From NCBI GenBank assembly GCA_047495785.1, contig JBLDXI010000025.1, positions 248,001-312,000 of the forward strand: 64,000 nt of DNA, given 5' to 3'. A model generated the notes under the pieces. It was not told where the DNA came from. It searched no databases and was given only the letters and a program-made list of their open reading frames with translations. This document shows positions 57,047-64,000 of this stretch, piece after piece. Within the stretch, counting starts at the first letter, position 1; every line of letters begins with the position of its first letter. The DNA is from Lepidodermella squamata (lineage: Eukaryota; Gastrotricha). The translations under genes and the position numbers were made by a program.

Positions 57047-58135
57047 TTATTGGATAATGGCTTGTGTGAAAAGTGTAAAAACGGATGTCACAGCGCTATA
57101 TCCGCTCTTAAGAAGTCACCAGAGCGCGTCGAATATTTGCGTGGGTAACCAAAATATAGTGAATTTACCCAGTTTTGCCACGCAGAAACAACGTAATATT
57201 TAAGCAAAACGCTATTCGCTGTCGACTTCGATTTTAGTCAAGTCCCGGAAGGTACGAAGTAGCCAGCTTAAATCAGTAGGCGTGCGAATGTATACCTGTG
57301 CCTGTAGTAATGTAATTGTGACCGCACTTACGGATAATCATGCGCTTTTATATCGCAGACGCCAGCGAATCGATATTTTCAGGATAATGCATAGAGGTAG
57401 CTGAAAAAGCAGGCCCAATTTATACAGTCCAACACCCATCAAGAGCCTGTCATCGCAGGTCACGTGAATACAGGCAATCTGAATGGACGATTTAAGCGCT
57501 CTTTTCCCATAATTTTCGTCAATTAGGTATTGATCTTTATTTGCTTCAGTCCCTAATGGTATGATCTACAAGCATGTGACCCTCTCTCGTTCATCGCTTC
57601 TTGTCATCAATATCATGCTTGCAACTTGCAGCCAGTCGTTAGGTCTGTGCGAAAAACTCAACTTTGCGGGGTAGAAATATGTATCAGTTTTCTTACCTGG
57701 GAGCCTGATTTGCTTAACCCAAAAGACAGCTGAGTGGGCGATATGCGGAAATATTTGCGCAATGTCGGCTTCCTATCACTTGTCAAATATGCTTAAGTCG
57801 CCAAAAAATTGCTCAGGCATTTCCTTTGCAAAATCCTCTCATGTCCAATGATTGTTTAAGTTTAATGACAGGAGACCAATTTATCAAAAATTGTTTTATT
57901 AACCGAAACGCTTTTGTAGTAGAAAACAAAAATCTGGCGAACTTTCTCAGCAGGTGATGTATTACTGTTATCAAGAGTCATGTTGTTCATCACATTGTTC
58001 TGTGTGTCTCATAACTTTAAATCAATAATTTATAAATCATACTCGTATTAATAAACAATTATTATATTATAGCAATAAAAAACGCGAGAAAAAACGTCCT
58101 GAATTGTCGTTATATCACTTTTTCGTGAAGAATAA
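57047..58135. other. Spacer upstream of channel gene B
   Basis: About 1.1 kb with no gene. A GATATAG stretch about 60 bases upstream of the channel B ATG is a weak TATA candidate. The 3' end of the two-TM gene falls at the far side. Confidence 0.4.
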
Positions 58136-59346
58136 TCATCGGAAGAATCGACGGGCGCTCGCTAACGGCGGGGCAATATTCGATAGTAGGTCAGCCTCGA
58201 CACCCTCGACACCCAAATCATCAGCGTGCGGGCTCAGCGTTGTCGTCGAAGCATCACCGGCCTGTTCGCTTTGAGGCGAGTACAACACGTAGTACCTGTT
58301 CGCACTCTCGTCACTCGGGCTTGAGTCTATCGACAGCATGGTGAGCAGGACGAAGTACGCGAAGATGAACAGCGCAACCACTGATATGATGATCAGCGAG
58401 CTGAGGGCGATCGACAGCAGGTACACGTTGCTCGAGCGGTTGCGCATGGCTGCCATGACGACGGCCGGGATCCAGCACAGGAACATGACCGGGCAGCTGG
58501 GCGTGGTGACGACGGACAGCGCCAGGGCGACGTAGCGCAGGTGGACGGGTGACGGGTCGCCCGGGTGCGCCGGGGCGTGACGGTCGAAGTCGCCGTCGAA
58601 GTGGTCGAGCGAGCGCGGCGTGATCGGCGTGATCGGCGACAGCACCGATTGGCCGCTATTCGCCATCCGCTGCGCTAGGTACGCGCTGAGCCCGGGCGAC
58701 TCTGGGTGATTGTGGCCTCCGAAATGAGGTGATGGGACAGGGTGTTTGCCAAATGTGGCCGTCGATGCGTTGAGAATGGCGGGCAGGTGGCGGCTGATTG
58801 GGCGCGCCTGGTCACGCTTCAGTTTCGGAGGCTCCGGAGCAGCCGATGGGTGACGGGGCGTGATGAGATCCGCCAACTCGGCAACATCCAGAGTCACCTC
58901 TCGTTGCTATAAAAAAGTTTAAAGATTAAAATAAATGAGAAAAATTCAGGATTTTTTCTAAAAAATAAATTAAATTAAATTAAAATTAAATATTAAATAC
59001 TGAAAATACTGAGCATTTCTTTCAATTTTCAGTATTTTCTAAAAAAAGAAAAATCAATCAAAAAACCTAAAAATTAAAATTAGACGATGTGAAAATTATT
59101 TCAAGCGAGTTTTAGCGAGCATCTATTTAAAATTCGGAAATTTACCTCTCGCGAAGTGCCGAGAAGCATGGCCTCGAGCCGTGCGACCCCACTGCATTTC
59201 GTCACGTCGAAATCGGACGAATTGGTGACATCTCCGCTATGACTCGTTTCACTGCTGCCACTGACCGTCGCCACTGGAGCGTGACGGCCGGCTTCATGCG
59301 AACTTCGATCCGGCGTCGCGATTGCCGATTTATTGATTGATTTCAT
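58136..59346 (-). CDS. Two-transmembrane protein, unrecognised (possibly CD225/dispanin-like)
   Basis: Exons 59346-59146 and 58906-58136, joined in phase 0; 323 residues. The N-terminal half is polar, Pro/His/Ser-rich and probably disordered and cytosolic. Two hydrophobic segments follow, VALALSVVTTPSCPVMFLCW and LLSIALSSLIIISVVALFIF, separated by a short basic loop (AAMRNRSS). The tail is acidic and Ser/Thr-rich. A two-helix layout with a short basic linker recalls CD225/dispanin proteins, but no signature is conclusive. It sits between channel genes B and C on the same strand, and nothing shows a functional link. Confidence 0.75.
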
Positions 59347-60015
59347 CGATTACCGATTTTATTGCCTGGCTGGCGTCAACAATTGTTTGTAGCGTGCTTC
59401 AGTTTAGCTGTGTTTTACTCGAGAACGATCAAATAGAACGAGAACGATGTTGGAAAAATTGTTAGCTTCAACAGCCAGCTCGTGCGTCGTGTTCGCATTG
59501 CAAGGCACGCGACTCTAATATCTTGCGCAACGCTGCACGCGCCGTTCCGCTATTTCGCTTAGTAATTTTTCAAAAATTGAAAAATTGACAACATTGACAA
59601 AATGTTCAGCCGGATCAAAGACATTAGACTGTTTCTTATCTCTATAACGCCACTATTTATTATTTTTCGAATATCAATTATTCTAAAATAAAAATATCAC
59701 CATAGAGACATTATCAGGTATTCACAATAGAATTACAGAACGACCAAAAATTTTACTGAAGATTTATTGAAACCCGTGAAATTTTTGAAAAAGCGAGTTC
59801 TTCAAAAATTAAATTGAATTTTATTGCAGTCGAACCTCAGAATATCGAGGTCATCGTCCTCATCCTCATCAAAATCGATGCCTTGAAAAAATTCAAAAAA
59901 TTATAAAATTAATAAAATAAAATCACATTTCATGCAAACAAATTGTTATCACTAAAAATATTCTGATATTCCTTTCTCAGTTCGCAGAGCATGCTTTGAC
60001 AGTGACCATGCTGTG
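59347..60015. other. Spacer between two-TM gene and channel gene C
   Basis: AT-rich, no gene seen. The 5' part presumably holds the two-TM gene promoter. Confidence 0.4.
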
Positions 60016-62804
60016 TCAAGCAAACCTGTAGAAGTAGATGGGCAGTAGGAACAAGGTGCCGAGGGTTATCAGCAGCATGAGCACGTCGACGAGTTGGGCC
60101 ACCTCGAGCCACTCGCCCCAAATGATGAAATCATCGCCGACGAGGGTCACCTCATCGGCGGTTGGCCCACCAGGCATGACGCGACTGCTGACGCTGTGGC
60201 GGCGGGACATTATCGAAATAGCCTTCAAATAAAATCAATAAAATTCGTCATTCATTCATTTATAGAAAATCTATTAATTTTTTTTTAGGATTATTAAATA
60301 ATGGTGAAATGTCAACTCGTCCGCGACAAGTCATCCGGTGACAACTCATCCGCGACAACTCGTCCAGCGACAACTCATCCGAAATTAAATAAATATTTAA
60401 ATAATTATTTTTAGTGACAACTCATCCGGTGACAACTGGTCCGGCCCGGCCGAGTTGTCGCGGATGAGTTGACACTAAAATTAAATAATTAATTATTTTT
60501 TAATTATTTCAATTTTCGGACAACTCGTCCACGGTCAGCTCGTCCGAAATTCGAAACATAACATGAGTTAGTAAATTCAGGATGAGTTGTCGCGGATGAC
60601 TTGTCCGTGGACGAGTTGTCCGAAAATTGAAATAATTAAAAAATAATTAATTATTTAATTTTAGTGTCAACTCATCCGCGACAACTCGGCCGGGCCGGAC
60701 CAGTTGTCACCGGATGAGTTGTCACTAAAAATAATTATTTAAATATTTATTTAATTTCGGATGAGTTGTCGCTGGACGAGTTGTCGCGGATGAGTTGTCG
60801 CGGACGAGTTGACCGCGGATGAGTTGACGCCCCACGTAAATAATTTTTAAATTTTTGTAAAAATAAATGAAATTGGAAAATTGAAAATATTGAAAAAAAT
60901 CAGTAAAATAAAGGCAATTTCATACCTCGGCTTGTTCGAGCTGTCGCACTGAGGGTCGGTCCATTATTTCGCCATGCGAGTTCAAGGGCGGTCGAAGGAG
61001 GCTGCTTTTGACGTGTGTCATTGTCAGTGGCAACAGACCCTGTTTCAGCATTTTCTCCTTTTCGACGCGAATTCGCTTGCGAAGAGCTGGAATTATTTTC
61101 CGAATAATGCTAAACGATAATACAAAACAAACTATTATTTTTCCAACCGAAAATTTCTTAAATCCGAATCGATTTTTAACGAATTTAGAATTTTCAAAAT
61201 TTCTAGAATTTAAATTGAAAAAAAATGAATTTTATCCTGAACTCACTCGGGTACTGCACTACGCTTGTCCTTGGCCGCTATCCACCAGACGAAAGCCGAT
61301 TCGATGGTAATGGCTATACCCATCATGACCTGCATGGTCGTCTGCCTCACGTACGGTATGACCTCAGACGTAACCGGCAGCTTGTTATTGAGGGCCTGTT
61401 GGAAAATGTTCATAGTCAGCACGAGGGTGATGCAAAACATCGACCGATCCGGGCCGAAAGGCATGAAGAAAGTCGACAGAAGCAAAACGACCATAGCAAT
61501 TGAGGGTAGTAGTACATTCCAGGTGTAGTAGTCGCTTCGACGGGTAGCTATCACTTCGTAGGTTATAGCCGAGTAATTTTCGCCACTGCCTTGGATAGTT
61601 GTATCTTCGCTTGTTATCGAAGCCATCAGCCAGTTCGGATTCGCGTTGATGTTCACCTCGATTGAGTCGCCCAAGTGTTCGGTCAACTTTTGGTCCTTGG
61701 CTTGGTGCAGCGAGATTCGTTTATCGTTGAATCGCCATGATTTGAACACGAAGCGGCAAGTCTGAGAATTTCGAATAAAATATTCAATTATCGATTTTGT
61801 GGTTAAAAATGTGAAATTCAATGAATTAAAAAATTGAAAGATAATTTTTGAAATTTTCAAAAAAAAGCCATGATTTTCCAATTTTTCTAAATTTTTGAAC
61901 TATTTTCACAACTTTTTCAAAGATAGCTATACAAATTCCCATTCATTTTTTACACAAATTCTTGACCAAAACTTGTCATCTCGGAATTTACCAAAATTAC
62001 TGCGTAGACATGAAGACTTGAGTCATTTGGGTCATGCAGCATGCAGCTAGCTAACCTACCTGGCTATCGAACGGGAAATCGGCCAAATCGAGTGTGCATG
62101 ACGTCACGTAGAGCGCCGTCACTTTCGCCTCAATTTGGCCCGTGTGATGCACCCATACCATCGAATTGATGTCACGGTCGTTCTGCCCGGCGCCAGTCAT
62201 GAAAATCGACGACGCCGTGCCGCCATTGCCGTCTTTGACGATGGTCGGCAGGAAGACGTCACGGGTCCGCATTGGAACCGCTCGTAGGCCGTCGAAATCG
62301 GCCGGGTTCCAGCGCAACAGGTCGTCCTGCCACGTTGAGATGATCATTGCTGTGACCTTCATGGTTCCAGTCAGTTCTTCGATGCCGAGAAATTCATTGA
62401 TGACAAATAGCAGAGCGACATCAAGAGTCTTGTTGACCTTCGAAAAAATTAATTATTTTTTAAAAATTCATTTTAAATTGAAATGAATTTAAAAAATTTC
62501 AATTGTTAAGTAATCAAGTCATTTTGTAATTTTGCAATTATACGATCAAGTTTTCGAAAAATGTCAACTTATTTCAAATTTGAAAATTGCATGCGAAATT
62601 GTATACCCTTTCGACAGGTCGTGCGAGGCCAAATCCGTGGTATCGTTTTACGAGGCGTTCGACGAGTCGCGCCTCATCATTCGGCGGCAAATCGAACGTG
62701 TCAAAGTCCGTAATTATTTCAGTTTTATTGTTGGTAACACTCGGCTCGGCGAGGCATAACGAGACGATAGCAACCGCTATCACAACAGTGATGAAACCGT
62801 TCAT
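60016..62804 (-). CDS. Cys-loop ligand-gated ion channel C
   Basis: Five exons on the minus strand: 62804-62607, 62437-62060, 61761-61247, 61109-60926, 60222-60016; 493 residues. Signal peptide MNGFITVVIAVAIVSLCLAE; ligand-binding domain nearly matching channel A, with GFGLARPVERV split by an intron before VNKTLDV. Cys-loop C180-TLDLADFPFDSQT-C194, with an intron just before the last Thr-Cys. M2 DRSMFCITLVLTMNIF is identical to channel A. The M3-M4 loop is encoded by exons 4-5, and M4 ends FLLPIYFYRFA. Probably a cation-type subunit and a recent paralog of A. A 0.5-kb palindromic repeat sits in the last intron (60223-60925). Confidence 0.92.
60311..60813. repeat. Palindromic array of a short GACAACTC(A/G)TCC motif
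   Basis: Left arm 60311-60534 and right arm 60605-60813 are inverted copies, the main difference being a 15-base indel, around a roughly 70-base centre. Within the arms the motif GACAACTCATCCG or GACAACTCGTCCG recurs many times in both orientations, spaced by AT-rich runs (AATTAAATAATTAATTA type). One more inverted motif lies just outside the right end (about 60816-60827). It lies inside the last intron of channel C. Confidence 0.85.
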
Positions 62805-63156
62805 TATCGTGTTTTCGAATGAGTGATTTTTGACCTTTTGAAGTGTTTTCGAGGCGGTTGAGATAAGAACTGTCGTACGTAGGTGTCAACTGGGCACCTC
62901 GATGTCACCTTCAATTACAGGTGAAATGGGATGTTTCCACTACCCAGGTCTCTGAGGCCACCTCCGCATAGCAAGCGCATAGCTGTTGGGCGATTCATTT
63001 TACGGAGAAAAATTAGCAACGAAACGAGGCTTGAAAACATAATTAGGAAAATAGATTGAAAAATCATGGAAACATTCCCATGAATATTCAGATGACACGA
63101 GCTGCTTGCGTGAATAAGATTGCAAAAAGGCTCCGTCAGGAGAAAGCGTTTGTAAA
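62805..63156. other. Upstream region of channel C, start of second tRNA block
   Basis: Contains the channel C promoter presumably, with no clear TATA box. At 63081 a short TGAATATTCAGATGACACGAG similar to 23033 marks weaker similarity before the strong duplication begins at 63157. Confidence 0.4.
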
Positions 63157-63423
63157 ATTACTCTGGTTTCCGCGCAAACGAACAAATCTTTCGCCTTTTA
63201 CTAAAGATTTCCGTGCGTGGGAACATTCAATGAGCCTTCGGGCGATTTCTTGGGCTTCTCTCTCAACGAGAAGCGATAATGCAAGCATACAAAGACTCGC
63301 GAGGCGCCAACGTTCACAGCAATGATGCACGCCTTTTCAACTCAACGCCAAGATTGCCTTTCATTTGCGACGCAGTTAATGCCAAGGTGAAATACTCTTT
63401 CCCGCAGTGCCGTCACGTGAAGC

Positions 63424-63496
63424 GGTTCGGTGGTGTAGTGGTTATCACATCTGCCTAACACGCAGAAGGTCGCCGGTTCAATCCCGGCCCGAATCA
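63424..63496 (+). tRNA. tRNA-Val (AAC), copy 2
   Basis: Identical in sequence to the gene at 23377-23449. Confidence 0.95.
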
Positions 63497-63594
63497 GCTA
63501 TAAGTTTTTTTGGCTTTGCAATAAAGACTGGCTTCGATGTCAATTGTTCTAAAAAATTGAACCGCCTGCCACTGTCTCGAGTTCTGTGTGACTC

Positions 63595-63666
63595 TGCCAC
63601 GGCCTGGAGTCGAACCAGGGTCACCTCGGCCACAACGAGGAATACTAACCACTATACTACCGTGGC
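63595..63666 (-). tRNA. tRNA-His (GTG), copy 2
   Basis: Identical to the gene at 23547-23618. Confidence 0.95.
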
Positions 63667-63765
63667 TGATTTCGCGGTTAAGCACACAATTTGACAGCGG
63701 CCTATCAACGTCTATCTGGTCTTGTTAAAATTCAGGCAGCGCCGACAGATGGCTTACCTGGAGAA

Positions 63766-63847
63766 GACGCGGTGGCCGAGTGGTTAAGGCGATGGACTGC
63801 TAATCCATTGGGCTCTGCCCGCGAGGGTTCGAATCCCTTCTGCGTCG
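63766..63847 (+). tRNA. tRNA-Ser (GCT), copy 2
   Basis: Identical to the gene at 23718-23799, long variable arm included. Confidence 0.95.
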
Positions 63848-63934
63848 TGATAAATTTTGCCTCGTTCAAAGCTGAGACGCTAGTTTTTCTGGCTTTGATG
63901 ATGACAAAAATTATGTATTTTTTAAAAATGAATG

Positions 63935-64000
63935 CTCCTTGGCAGGGAATCGAACCCTGGTCTCCCGCGTGACAGGCGGGGATACTAACCACTATACTAC
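63935..64000 (-). tRNA. tRNA-Asp (GTC), copy 2, cut by window end
   Basis: The first 66 plus-strand bases match 23887-23952. The last six bases, which encode the 5' end of the tRNA, fall beyond the window. Confidence 0.9.

Larger units (their letters stand above)
63157..64000. repeat. tRNA-bearing segmental duplication, copy 2 (cut by window end)
   Basis: Same orientation and order as 23109-23958. It contains Val, His and Ser tRNA genes and the start of the Asp gene; whether it continues is unknown. Confidence 0.9.

Noticed and set aside
60311-60813. CRISPR-like array because of regularly repeated short motifs
   Set aside because: Repeats occur in both orientations, spacers are AT-rich and mirrored rather than unique, and the locus is an intron of an animal gene.

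Overview
This is a eukaryotic (animal) window. Nearly every protein gene is broken by GT-AG introns, often only 49-60 bases long. The families are metazoan: striated-muscle myosin, an NR5-type nuclear receptor, Cys-loop ligand-gated channels, a Ly6 protein and SKP2. Short introns, dense genes and nuclear tRNA clusters suggest a small-genome invertebrate, probably a protostome. I cannot place it more precisely; nematode, tardigrade and flatworm-like lineages are all possible. Exon models were spliced by eye from reading frame, splice signals and protein homology. No alignment or RNA evidence was available.

Layout. 1-3.5 kb: the end of a Cys-loop channel gene and two intronless lipocalin genes with TATA boxes. 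4.4-22.5 kb: four same-strand genes, namely CTF8 (sliding-clamp loading and cohesion), ATAD2 (bromodomain AAA chromatin factor), SKP2 (F-box substrate receptor) and an NLK/MAPK-like pseudokinase. The last three starts each lie 14-30 bases after a TTTCTAG acceptor-like site, as in trans-spliced operons. Three of the four genes act in S phase or on chromatin. SKP2 intron 1 is a transposon graveyard. 23.1-24.3 kb: six tRNA genes, with the first part repeated at 63.2-64.0 kb. 25.1-25.9 kb: a Ly6/three-finger GPI-type protein. 26-30.6 kb: mostly non-coding. 30.7-38.1 kb: muscle myosin heavy chain, with a 213-bp-arm palindrome in one intron.

39-63 kb is dominated by Cys-loop channels: five complete genes here plus the partial one at the left edge. 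One is nested antisense inside an intron of an NR5/Hr39-like nuclear receptor. CDC7 kinase (49.2-51.2 kb) and a two-TM protein (58.1-59.3 kb) interrupt the channel array. The channels keep nicotinic-like M2 features (9' Leu, mostly an acidic -1') but lack the vicinal cysteines of acetylcholine alpha subunits.

An unexplained theme is the number of foldback (palindromic) elements in introns and spacers (2.5, 16.3, 33.6, 43.1, 48.8 and 60.3 kb). The most striking are the tRNA-like palindrome in the myosin intron and a palindromic array of a short GACAACTC(A/G)TCC motif in a channel intron.
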